Of a stretch of 64,000 bases of DNA, positions 55,130 to 63,411 are shown in pieces (positions within the stretch are counted from its first letter, which is position 1; each line of letters begins with the position of its first letter). The stretch covers positions 62,001 to 126,000 of the forward strand of contig CANLQH010000004.1 of the NCBI GenBank assembly GCA_947493285.1, in the 5' to 3' direction. This DNA comes from an uncultured Tenacibaculum sp. Its GTDB lineage: Bacteria > Bacteroidota > Bacteroidia > Flavobacteriales > Flavobacteriaceae. The position numbers and the translations under genes were made by a program. Under the pieces are notes generated by a model, which did not search any database, was not told where the DNA came from, and was given only the letters and a program-made list of their open reading frames with translations.

Positions 55130-57589
55130 ATGATTATGACGCAAAAGACCGAAGTAGCTAACACTCAACAACTTTCTTTTCAAGATTTCAAAAATGAAGT
55201 TTTAAACGATTATAGAATTGCTCGTATCAGTAGAGAATGTAGTTTACTAGGACGAAGAGAAGTTTTAACAGGTAAAGCGAAATTTGGAATTTTTGGTGAT
55301 GGTAAAGAAGTACCACAATTGGCAATGGCAAAAGCTTTTCAAAATGGTGATTTTCGTTCAGGTTATTACCGTGATCAAACTTTTATGATGGCTATTGATC
55401 AATTAACACCTCAACAATTTTTTGCAGGGTTGTATGCGCATACAGATATTGAGATCGAACCAATGTCTGCAGGTCGTCAAATGGGAGGGCATTTTGCTAC
55501 ACATTCAATTGATGAAAATGGAAATTGGAAAAACTTAACTGCTCAGAAAAATTCATCTGCAGATATTTCTCCAACAGCAGGTCAAATGCCACGTTTATTA
55601 GGTTTAGCTCAGGCTTCTAAAATTTATAGAAATGTTGAAGGTTTAGAAAACTTCACAAATTTTTCAAATAAAGGTAACGAAGTAGCTTGGGGTACCATTG
55701 GTAATGCTAGTACAAGTGAAGGTTTATTCTTCGAAACTATTAATGCTGCAGGAGTTTTACAAGTTCCTATGGTAATGAATGTTTGGGATGATGAGTACGG
55801 AATCTCGGTACACGCAAAACATCAAACTACTAAAGAAAGTATTTCTGAAATTTTAAAAGGGTTCCAGAAAGAAAACGATACAAACGGATATGAAATTTTT
55901 GTAGTAAATGGTTGGGATTATGTTCAACTGATAGATACTTATAATAAAGCTTCAAAAATTGCTAGAGAGCAACATATTCCAGTTTTAATTCATGTAAAAG
56001 AATTAACACAACCTCAAGGTCATTCAACTTCTGGTTCACACGAAAGATATAAATCTCCAGAGCGTTTACAATGGGAACAAGATTTCGACTGTATAACTCA
56101 AATGCGTAAGTGGATTTTAGAATTTGAATTACAAGATGAAAATGGTGATACTTTAAAGTTTATTGATTCTGAAGAAGAATTAATTAAAATAGAAAAAGAG
56201 TCTAAAAAAGAAGTTAGTATAGCAAAGCGTGCTGCTTGGAGCGCTTTTACTAATGAGATAAAAGCTGAAGTTGCTTTAGCAATTGAATTATTAGAAAGAG
56301 TAGCTCAAAAAAGTAATAACGGGTCATTTATTACTAAATATAAAAACGATTTAGCTACTATCGATGAACCTATTCGTAAAGATATTTTAGTAGCTGCACG
56401 TAAAAGTTTACGTTATTTAAAAGATGAAAACTTTGTGGAAAAAATTGAATTACAGAACTTCATAAAATCATCTATTGATAATGCTGCTGTAAAATATTCT
56501 GCTCATTTATTAAGCGAAACAGAGCAAGCCACACAAAATGTTGCTGCAGAATTACCTACATATGCTTCTGAAAAGAACATGGTAGATGCACGTATTATTA
56601 TGCGTGATAATTTTGATGCTATTTTTAGCAAATATCCAGAAACCTTAATCTTTGGTGAAGACGCTGGTTATATTGGTGATGTAAACCAAGGATTAGAAGG
56701 CTTACAAGAAAAGCATGGGGAATTAAGAGTTTCAGATGTTGGAATTCGTGAAGCTACTATTTTAGGGCAAGGTATTGGAATGGCTATGCGTGGCTTACGT
56801 CCGATCGCTGAAATTCAGTATTTAGACTACTTATTATATGCTTTACAAATTATGAGTGACGATTTAGCAACACTTCGTTACCGTACATTTGGCAAGCAAA
56901 AAGCTCCATTGATTATTCGTACTCGCGGACACCGTTTAGAAGGTATTTGGCATTCTGGTTCACCAATGGGAGGAATTATAAACAATATTAGAGGTATTCA
57001 TGTTTTAGTTCCTAGAAATATGACTAAAGCTGCTGGATTCTATAATACTTTATTAGAAGGAGATGATCCTGCTTTAGTAGTAGAATGTTTAAATGGTTAT
57101 CGTTTAAAAGAAGAGTTACCAACTAACTTAGGTGAATTTAAAACACCTATCGGGGTTGTAGAAACCATAAAAGAAGGAACTGATATTACCATTATATCAT
57201 ACGGTTCAACCTTAAGAATTGTAGAAGAATCTGCTAAAGATTTAGCTCAAGTTGGTATTGATGTTGAAATTGTAGATGCTCAAAGTTTATTACCTTTCGA
57301 TATAAATCACGATACAGTAAAATCGGTTGCTAAAACAAATCGTTTATTGGTAGTTGATGAAGATGTTCCTGGAGGAGCTTCAGCATATTTACTACAAGAA
57401 ATTGTTGAAAACCAAAACGGATATAAGCATTTAGATAGCAAGCCAGAAACTTTGACAGCAAAAGCACATAGACCTGCTTATGGTACAGATGGAGACTATT
57501 TTTCTAAACCATCTGCTGAAGATATTTTTGAAAAAGTTTACGAGATTATGCACGAAGCTAATCCTACTAAATTTAAGAGCTTATACTAA
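55130..57589 (+). CDS. Fused alpha/beta E1 component of a 2-oxoacid dehydrogenase
   Basis: The 819-residue protein joins the E1-alpha (about 1-400) and E1-beta (about 480-819) parts. E1-alpha has GDGKEVPQLAMAKAF, the loop SAGRQMGGHFATHS and a TPP/Mg region GTIGNASTSEGLFFETI. E1-beta has FGEDAGYIGDVNQGLEGLQE and RGHRLEGIWHSGSPMGGII. The subunits decarboxylate a 2-oxoacid (branched-chain oxoacid or pyruvate) and pass the acyl group to E2. The E2 and E3 genes are not nearby. Fused E1 chains are usual in Bacteroidota. Met3 is an alternative start. Confidence 0.93.
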   Translation: MIMTQKTEVANTQQLSFQDFKNEVLNDYRIARISRECSLLGRREVLTGKAKFGIFGDGKEVPQLAMAKAFQNGDFRSGYYRDQTFMMAIDQLTPQQFFAGLYAHTDIEIEPMSAGRQMGGHFATHSIDENGNWKNLTAQKNSSADISPTAGQMPRLLGLAQASKIYRNVEGLENFTNFSNKGNEVAWGTIGNASTSEGLFFETINAAGVLQVPMVMNVWDDEYGISVHAKHQTTKESISEILKGFQKENDTNGYEIFVVNGWDYVQLIDTYNKASKIAREQHIPVLIHVKELTQPQGHSTSGSHERYKSPERLQWEQDFDCITQMRKWILEFELQDENGDTLKFIDSEEELIKIEKESKKEVSIAKRAAWSAFTNEIKAEVALAIELLERVAQKSNNGSFITKYKNDLATIDEPIRKDILVAARKSLRYLKDENFVEKIELQNFIKSSIDNAAVKYSAHLLSETEQATQNVAAELPTYASEKNMVDARIIMRDNFDAIFSKYPETLIFGEDAGYIGDVNQGLEGLQEKHGELRVSDVGIREATILGQGIGMAMRGLRPIAEIQYLDYLLYALQIMSDDLATLRYRTFGKQKAPLIIRTRGHRLEGIWHSGSPMGGIINNIRGIHVLVPRNMTKAAGFYNTLLEGDDPALVVECLNGYRLKEELPTNLGEFKTPIGVVETIKEGTDITIISYGSTLRIVEESAKDLAQVGIDVEIVDAQSLLPFDINHDTVKSVAKTNRLLVVDEDVPGGASAYLLQEIVENQNGYKHLDSKPETLTAKAHRPAYGTDGDYFSKPSAEDIFEKVYEIMHEANPTKFKSLY

Positions 57590-58860
57590 TTAGATTTTCT
57601 CAATAAATTATTACCTATTGCGCACTGTAAACAACGTTTCTTTGCGCAATAGTTGTTTTTAAGCTCTAATAAAGCTTGACTTTCAAACGCATTATTTGCT
57701 TTTATTTTTAAATCTGAGAATTTCGAAATAATTGAATTCTTCTCTGGTTTAAATTGCTGAATCAACTTTAATATTTTTTCTTGATCTTCCTCTCCTCTAC
57801 TTTTACAATAAACAAACTTTAATGGAATGACTGTATTGATTAACAACAAATCAATAAACGATTTTGTGAGTTTTTTTGTTGATTTTTTAGATTCTGTTTC
57901 AAACGTATAATGTGTTTTCCAAAAATCGTTAACCTCAACAGATAATAACCTATAAAAATCTTCTAATTTTTCTAACTCCATCAACTTCGAAAACAAATTT
58001 TGATGCTTATGGAGTAACGCAACCAACTGTGCTAATCTTATGGTTGGAAAATTATTTGGTCGCATTCTAAAAAATTGAAAGCCATTAGCAATAACATGCA
58101 AGCTATATTTATGTTGTAAATATTTGTACTCTTTCTTTAATTGTAATTGATCTACATTTTGAACATCTCCATCTAAAAATCCTGCTTGCCCAAACAACAG
58201 AGCTTCTAACTGTAATTTATTAAATCGAACCTTTCTTAAAATTGAAAATTCAAAAGAAGTAGCTAATTGCAAAAACGCTTCTCCGTTCACTTTTAACCCA
58301 AAGTTTTTAGCTAATAACTGAAACAATACAGCTTCATAATCATTATTCGATTGTTCTAATAATTCTTTAATTAAAACAGACTTACTTTCTAATCGCTCAA
58401 AATATAATCGCTCTAACCAATTTTTTATCACAAAAACATCAACTTCTTTAATCTGATTTTCACAAGGAATCCAACGTTGTTGTTTAGAAAATAAATTATG
58501 ATAATTACCTAGCAATTCTTTGCTCACAAAATGCTTCAATTCTAAAGTTGGTATTGGTTTATTATTTTTCATAAACACATCTACATCATTACTCCAAACT
58601 ACATGTAAAATTACTGCGTCGTAATTTTCATCTTCTTCATGTTTGTGTAAATACCAATCTGAAGAGTTTATATGAATTTCAACATTCCCAACCCATAATT
58701 GATCATTAATTTTTATTTGAGAATTTAAAAAATCTGGTCCTGAGTTTTTATTATAATCACCCGATTTTAGAACTTGTACATCTTCATTCTTGTTTGTTTT
58801 TAATGCGTTTACATCAAACAATTTGTATTGCCATAAAAAATGTAGAAATTCTTCTTTCAT
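57586..58860 (-). CDS. DUF2851 family protein
   Basis: The 424-residue soluble protein begins MKEEFLHFLWQYKLFDVNAL. It contains SGDYNKNSGPDFLNSQIKI near 33-51, VGNVEIHINSSDWYLHKH near 58-75 and MRPNNFPTIRLAQLVALLHK in the middle, the signatures of DUF2851. A conserved Cys motif (CQKRCLQCAIGNNLL region, here CAKKRCLQCAIG) lies at the very end. The N-terminal part resembles nucleases of the PD-D/ExK type (GPDF, EIH), so a DNA-related role is possible but unproven. It converges on the E1 gene with four bases of overlap. Confidence 0.85.
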   Translation of the reverse strand: MKEEFLHFLWQYKLFDVNALKTNKNEDVQVLKSGDYNKNSGPDFLNSQIKINDQLWVGNVEIHINSSDWYLHKHEEDENYDAVILHVVWSNDVDVFMKNNKPIPTLELKHFVSKELLGNYHNLFSKQQRWIPCENQIKEVDVFVIKNWLERLYFERLESKSVLIKELLEQSNNDYEAVLFQLLAKNFGLKVNGEAFLQLATSFEFSILRKVRFNKLQLEALLFGQAGFLDGDVQNVDQLQLKKEYKYLQHKYSLHVIANGFQFFRMRPNNFPTIRLAQLVALLHKHQNLFSKLMELEKLEDFYRLLSVEVNDFWKTHYTFETESKKSTKKLTKSFIDLLLINTVIPLKFVYCKSRGEEDQEKILKLIQQFKPEKNSIISKFSDLKIKANNAFESQALLELKNNYCAKKRCLQCAIGNNLLRKSN

Positions 58861-58897
58861 AACCGTAAATTAGCAATTCTTTTACGACTATTAAGAT

Positions 58898-59725
58898 ATG
58901 AAAAATTTCACTAAATCACTTTTCATCAGCGGATTCCCTGTTGTTGCATTAATCATTTTTGTAAAAACAATTATTGATGCTAATTTCAACATTAGCAATA
59001 TTGGTATATTAATCTCATCAATTACCATTGTTGTATTTTTTAGTATGCTTTTTATAAAACCTGTTGCAAGAACAACTAAAACATTAACCTTTTATTCAAC
59101 TTTAATTGTAATCGGGCTAGCTTTAAATCTTTTTAATTTTGAGCAAAGATCATTGCTTATTTCGGTTGGATTAGCTTTAGGCTGGTTAGCTTATTTAACT
59201 TGGTATTCTTCTTTTAATTCAAGAGATACTTCTGTTTTAGATTTTGGAAAAACACTTCCTAATTTCACGCTAGAAAATGGAGATAAAAAAGAAGTTTCTC
59301 TAAGTGATTTGTCTGGTGATTTTAAAATTTTTATATTCTATCGTGGTAATTGGTGCCCTTTATGTATGGCACAAATAAAAGAGGTGGTAAATGAATATAA
59401 AGAACTTGATAAACGAAATGCGGACATGGTTTTGGTGAGTTCTCAACCCCATAAGTTCACTAAAAGTTTAGCTAAGAAACATAAAGTCCCTTTTCATTTT
59501 TTAGTTGACTCAGAAAACAAAGTTGCTAAGCAAATAGGAATTCTTCATGAAAACGGATTACCAGCAGGATTTCAAATTTTAGGTTATGAATCTGATGTGG
59601 TATTACCCACTGTAATTATTACTGATAAAAACAATAAAATTATTTTCGCTGATTTAACTGATAATTATCGTGTGCGACCAGAACCTGCAACATTTATCAA
59701 AATAATTGACAATTATAAAGGTTAA
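58898..59725 (+). CDS. Membrane-anchored peroxiredoxin/AhpC-TSA-like protein
   Basis: The 275-residue protein has four membrane helices in residues 7-110, followed by a soluble redoxin domain. FRGNWCPLCMAQIKEVV is present in the form YRGNWCPLCMAQI (about 150-162), giving a WCxxC motif. The rest (LVSSQPHKFTKSLAKKHKV, HFLVDSENKVAKQIGI) fits the AhpC/TSA peroxiredoxin-like fold, where the first Cys is peroxidatic. It is the first gene after the divergent DUF2851 gene. The electron donor is unknown. Confidence 0.85.
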   Translation: MKNFTKSLFISGFPVVALIIFVKTIIDANFNISNIGILISSITIVVFFSMLFIKPVARTTKTLTFYSTLIVIGLALNLFNFEQRSLLISVGLALGWLAYLTWYSSFNSRDTSVLDFGKTLPNFTLENGDKKEVSLSDLSGDFKIFIFYRGNWCPLCMAQIKEVVNEYKELDKRNADMVLVSSQPHKFTKSLAKKHKVPFHFLVDSENKVAKQIGILHENGLPAGFQILGYESDVVLPTVIITDKNNKIIFADLTDNYRVRPEPATFIKIIDNYKG

Positions 59726-59745
59726 ATTGATTGAACCATCAATTT
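59724..59745 (+). terminator. Weak terminator-like hairpin after the redoxin gene
   Basis: AAATTGAT (59724-59731) pairs with ATCAATTT (59738-59745), with a 6-nt loop and short T run. Its inner arms TTGAT/ATCAA resemble an E. coli FNR site with a 6-bp spacer rather than 4, so a hairpin is the better reading. Confidence 0.5.
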
Positions 59746-59813
59746 TTACAATTATTAAACATTTATCATTCTTAAAAGCAATTGTATTTTTGTTGCTTAA
59801 ATAAATTCAAAAG

Positions 59814-60443
59814 ATGAATAGTATAGAAAGTTTACAATGGCGTTATGCTGTTAAAAAATTCGACGAAAATAAATCACTTTCAGCAACTCAAATAAATACT
59901 TTAAAAGAAGCTTTTAATTTAACAGCTACTTCATACGGGCTACAACCTTTGAAAATGGTTGTAATTAAAAACAAAGAACTACAACAAAAATTAGTAGAGC
60001 ATTCTTGGAATCAAGTACAAGTAGCACAAGCTTCCCATGTATTGGTTATCTGTATTCCAAAAAGCTACACTCAAAAAGAAGTAGAAAATTATTTCGATTT
60101 AGTTAAAGAAATTAGAAATACTCCTGATGAGATTTTAGCTCCGTTTAAAAAAATGCTTACAGACTCTATTGCTAGTAAAACACAAGAAGAATTAAGTATT
60201 TGGAATAAAAATCAAGCTTATATAGCTTTAGGTAATTTAATGACTGTTGCAGCAAATGAGCAAATAGACTCTTGCCCGATGGAAGGGTTTGTTCCTGAGA
60301 AATACGATGAAATTTTAGAGCTAGACAAACACAATTTAACATCAGTTTTAGTGTTACCAGTTGGTTTTAGAGCCGTAGATGATTATATGAAAGATTTAAA
60401 AAAAGTTCGTAAAAAAACTGAAGAAGTTATTATTGAAATGTAA
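59814..60443 (+). CDS. Nitroreductase family NAD(P)H-dependent oxidoreductase
   Basis: The 209-residue protein begins MNSIESLQWRYAVKKFDENK; RYAVKKFD binds FMN phosphate in this family. FNLTATSYGLQPLKMVVI and EQIDSCPMEGFVPEKYDEIL are further signatures (NfsB/NAD(P)H-dependent type). Such FMN enzymes reduce nitro compounds or quinones; the physiological substrate is unknown. It stands alone, with an intergenic region of about 370 bp after it that contains the orphan precursor peptide. Confidence 0.92.
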   Translation: MNSIESLQWRYAVKKFDENKSLSATQINTLKEAFNLTATSYGLQPLKMVVIKNKELQQKLVEHSWNQVQVAQASHVLVICIPKSYTQKEVENYFDLVKEIRNTPDEILAPFKKMLTDSIASKTQEELSIWNKNQAYIALGNLMTVAANEQIDSCPMEGFVPEKYDEILELDKHNLTSVLVLPVGFRAVDDYMKDLKKVRKKTEEVIIEM

Positions 60444-60538
60444 TCTATAATTTACATTTTTCCCATACATATTTTATGGTTTTTTAGAGCCCTTATTATT
60501 TTTAAGAGATTAAATTTGAGAAACTTAAAACTAAAATT

Positions 60539-60703
60539 ATGTTAAAGAACATTTCAAATTTAGGCACTACCTTAAATAATAACGAGTTAAAAAACATTAA
60601 TGGCTCTAGCCGTTTAGAAATTTGTAATTTTGAAGGTGCTCCTATTGTTTGTAGAGTTGGGCATTGCGTTTTGAATGCGAATGGTTATTGGGGATGTTTA
60701 TAA
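60539..60703 (+). CDS. Orphan precursor peptide with diverged leader (ING-S instead of INGG)
   Basis: The 54-residue frame begins MLKNISNLGTTLNN then NELKNINGS. The 23-residue leader aligns with the array leaders (NLG at 7-9, L at 12, ELK or EQK at 16-18, ING at 20-22), but the final Gly is Ser. The core of 31 residues begins SRLEICNFEGAPIVC and ends GYWGCL, with four Cys. A good terminator follows. No leader element was found upstream. It may use the distant C39 transporter, if a GS site is cut, or be a decaying copy. Confidence 0.72.
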   Translation: MLKNISNLGTTLNNNELKNINGSSRLEICNFEGAPIVCRVGHCVLNANGYWGCL

Positions 60704-60740
60704 TCTCAATACTTACTATTCAAAATTATTAAAATTAATA

Positions 60741-60764
60741 AAGCGAACTTCGGTTCGCTTTTCT
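60741..60764 (+). terminator. Terminator after the orphan peptide gene
   Basis: A perfect 8-bp stem, AAGCGAAC with GTTCGCTT (60741-60748 with 60753-60760), has a UUCG-type tetraloop and is followed by TTTCTTTTT. Together with the orphan gene this accounts for most of the gap 60444-60847; the 95 bp before the peptide show nothing else clear. Confidence 0.85.
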
Positions 60765-60847
60765 TTTTACTCATTATACCACACATTTTACATATTATAA
60801 ATTACGAATAAGAAATTTAGTACATTCGTAATTCATAATTTAACTGT

Positions 60848-62290
60848 ATGCAAACACTACACATATTACTCCTCATCCTTGCTTATTTTGGTGTATTAAT
60901 TCTTATATCATACATCACTGGTAAATCGGCAAATAACAATACTTTTTTTAAAGCAGATAATTCCTCTCCTTGGTATTTAGTTGCCTTTGGTATGATTGGA
61001 GCTTCGCTCTCTGGAGTTACATTTATCTCAGTTCCAGGTTGGGTAGAAGGGCAACAAATGAGTTATATGCAAATGGTACTAGGTTATGTTGTTGGATATG
61101 CAGTTATAGGTTTAATATTACTCCCTCTCTACTATCGATTAAACCTAACTTCTATCTATACGTATTTAGAAGATCGTTTTGGTAGATATTCATATAAAAC
61201 AGGAGCCTCTTTCTTTTTATTATCAAGAACTATTGGAGCAGCTTTTCGTTTGTTTTTAGTAGCCAATGTATTACAATTAATTCTGTTTGATGCATACGGA
61301 ATTCCGTTTTGGGTTACAGTAACAATTACTATTTTATTAATTTGGTTATATACCTTTAAAGGAGGAATAAAAACCATTGTATGGACAGATACACTGCAAA
61401 CATTATTTATGCTAATTGCTGTGGGAGTTTGTATTGTGATGATTAAAGATGCAATGCAAATAGAAAGCTTATTCTCATACATCTCAGATAACAAACTATC
61501 TAAAATGTTCTTTTTTGATGATGTAAAAGCAGGAAATTATTTCTGGAAGCGATTCTTTTCTGGGGCGTTTATTGCAATTGTAATGACAGGATTAGATCAA
61601 GATATGATGCAGAAAAACTTGACTTGTCGTAATTTAAAAGATGCTCAAAAAAACATGTTTTGGTTTACCATCGTATTGGTAGTTGTTAACTTTTTCTTTT
61701 TAGCCTTAGGTGTATTATTAACAGATTATGCTGCAACAAATGGAATCGATGCACATAAAGACAATTTGTTCCCAATGATTGCGATGAGCGGAGATTTAGG
61801 GATTGCTACTTCTCTATTCTTTTTATTAGGGTTAATTGCTGCTGCCTATTCAAGTGCCGATAGTGCCTTAACCTCGTTAACAACTTCGTTTAGTATTGAT
61901 ATTTTAGAGATTGATAAAAAAGATAACGAGCGAGAGCAAGAAAAAACACGTAAAAAAATTCACATTTTGTTTTCATTAATCTTGATTGCTACCATCTTAA
62001 TCTTTAAATATGGAATATCAAATGATAGCGTTATTTCTGATATTTTCAAAGCTGCTAGTTATACCTATGGTCCTTTATTAGGTTTATATGCTTTTGGATT
62101 ATTTACTAGATTTAATGTAAAAGATAAATTGGTTCCAATAGTTTGTCTTGTTTCACCTTTTTTAGCTTTTGGAATAAATTATTCAACCAATTCTCTCTGG
62201 AATTTTGATTTTGAATTCTTTGTCTTAATCTTAAACGGATTGATAACTTTCATAGGTTTATTAGCTATAAAAAAATCTAAAAATGCCTAA
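60848..62290 (+). CDS. Sodium:solute symporter (SSS family)
   Basis: The 480-residue protein has about 13 membrane helices. FGMIGASLSGVTFISVPGWV near 45-64 and FKGGIKTIVWTDTLQT near 176-191 (the GGxxAVxWTDxxQ motif of the family) are diagnostic, and DSALTSLTTSFSIDILEI follows in the second half. Members import sugars, amino acids, vitamins or sialic acid with sodium. The substrate cannot be told. Its stop overlaps the start of a small basic protein gene. Confidence 0.92.
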   Translation: MQTLHILLLILAYFGVLILISYITGKSANNNTFFKADNSSPWYLVAFGMIGASLSGVTFISVPGWVEGQQMSYMQMVLGYVVGYAVIGLILLPLYYRLNLTSIYTYLEDRFGRYSYKTGASFFLLSRTIGAAFRLFLVANVLQLILFDAYGIPFWVTVTITILLIWLYTFKGGIKTIVWTDTLQTLFMLIAVGVCIVMIKDAMQIESLFSYISDNKLSKMFFFDDVKAGNYFWKRFFSGAFIAIVMTGLDQDMMQKNLTCRNLKDAQKNMFWFTIVLVVVNFFFLALGVLLTDYAATNGIDAHKDNLFPMIAMSGDLGIATSLFFLLGLIAAAYSSADSALTSLTTSFSIDILEIDKKDNEREQEKTRKKIHILFSLILIATILIFKYGISNDSVISDIFKAASYTYGPLLGLYAFGLFTRFNVKDKLVPIVCLVSPFLAFGINYSTNSLWNFDFEFFVLILNGLITFIGLLAIKKSKNA

Positions 62291-62447
62291 AAAAGGAAAA
62301 GCAAAAAACACTGTAAATAAAGCGAAACATACGCGCTTAATGAAACAGAAAGAAAACAAGGTAAAGCTTGAAAAGCAACGTAATAAAGAACGCTTAAAAG
62401 CATTAGTTAAAAAAATGAACGAACAAAAGGAAGCTAATAACCTGTAA
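62283..62447 (+). CDS. Small very basic protein overlapping the symporter gene
   Basis: The 54-residue frame overlaps the last eight bases of the symporter in another frame. It begins MPKKGKAKNTVNKAKHTRLM and is almost entirely Lys, Arg, Glu, Gln and Asn, with one likely long helix (residues 15-52). It has no signal or membrane segment. A charge-rich helix of this type could bind nucleic acid or a ribosome. Translational coupling and codon use suggest a real gene, but no family was recognised. Confidence 0.65.
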   Translation: MPKKGKAKNTVNKAKHTRLMKQKENKVKLEKQRNKERLKALVKKMNEQKEANNL

Positions 62448-62554
62448 TGTTTAGCTTGATTTTAAGTTGTTTTATCGCAAATTCTAAGACAAAAAATATA
62501 AATTCAACATATTTTATTGTTCTAAAAAACTAAACCATTTTTGTATAAAAACGA

Positions 62555-62580
62555 AAAAGGCAACCAAAAGGTTGCCTTTT
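62555..62580. terminator. Bidirectional intrinsic terminator
   Basis: A perfect 11-bp stem, AAAAGGCAACC with GGTTGCCTTTT (62555-62565 with 62570-62580), has an AAAA loop, between the small basic protein gene and the convergent DJ-1/PfpI gene. Confidence 0.9.
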
Positions 62581-62583
62581 TTA

Positions 62584-63321
62584 TTAATCATTTAAAATTA
62601 TATGCGGAACTTTATCTACATCCCAATCAATTACCAAACCACCAGCTAAAGATTTCGCTATTTCTGGCCCGTATAGATATTCACATAAATATAATGCTGC
62701 TTCAAAAGATTTTGCGCCACCAGCTGAAGTAATGTATTTTCCATCATGAACAAACAATACATCTTTACGGATATCTAAATCAGGAAACATCGTTCTCATT
62801 TTATCAATATCACTTGGAAATGTTGTAGAAACTTCTCCGTTTAATATTCCTGCTTTTGCTAAAACAAAAGCGCCATCACAATGAGAAGTTACAAATTGAG
62901 CTTCTTTATCTACTTTCTTTACAAAATCAATCATTGCTGTATTCTTTAAATCAGTATCTAAATGATGTTCTGCACTTGGTACTACTAAAATATCTATCTT
63001 AGGTAAACTATCTTTTAAATAATTAAAATCAGGAAGAATTCGCATGCCTTCAAAAGTAGTAATTGGTTTGTCGGTATCTGCAACTGTAAACACATTCATA
63101 GGCTTAATACCTTTTCTAAAAATGGTGTGCTGAAAAATATCAAACGGCGCTGTTAATTCAGTGTTAAACGTTCCATCCATTATTAAAAAAGCTACATTGT
63201 ATCTATTTGGTTTAATCTCAGGAAAAACCTTTTGAACTACTTCTTTTTCTACTTCTTTATTTATTTTTTCACCGCAACTCACTAAAAGTAAAACAGCTAT
63301 AAATAATACTAACTTTTTCAT
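62584..63321 (-). CDS. DJ-1/PfpI family lipoprotein
   Basis: This 245-residue protein has a lipoprotein signal, MKKLVLFIAVLLLVSCGEK (Cys16). The domain begins NVAFLIMDGTFNTELTAPFD and has TSHCDGAFVLAKAGIL near residues 143-158, with the nucleophile-elbow Cys in SHCDGAF. YITSAGGAKSFEAALYL is the conserved end motif. The family contains proteases, amidases, glyoxalases and transcription factor domains (GATase1-like AraC partners). An extracytoplasmic lipoprotein form is known in Bacteroidota; the activity is unknown. Confidence 0.9.
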   Translation of the reverse strand: MKKLVLFIAVLLLVSCGEKINKEVEKEVVQKVFPEIKPNRYNVAFLIMDGTFNTELTAPFDIFQHTIFRKGIKPMNVFTVADTDKPITTFEGMRILPDFNYLKDSLPKIDILVVPSAEHHLDTDLKNTAMIDFVKKVDKEAQFVTSHCDGAFVLAKAGILNGEVSTTFPSDIDKMRTMFPDLDIRKDVLFVHDGKYITSAGGAKSFEAALYLCEYLYGPEIAKSLAGGLVIDWDVDKVPHIILND

Positions 63322-63411
63322 AAAATATAATTTGAACAGCTAAAATATCAAATATTCGTAGCAATACCGTATCAGTTTTTTATATTTACTCTTCAAACAA
63401 CCAAACAAACC

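Noticed and set aside
59724..59745. Possible E. coli type FNR site TTGAT/ATCAA
   Set aside because: The spacer is 6 bp rather than 4, it lies right after a stop codon and ends in a T run; a weak terminator is more likely.
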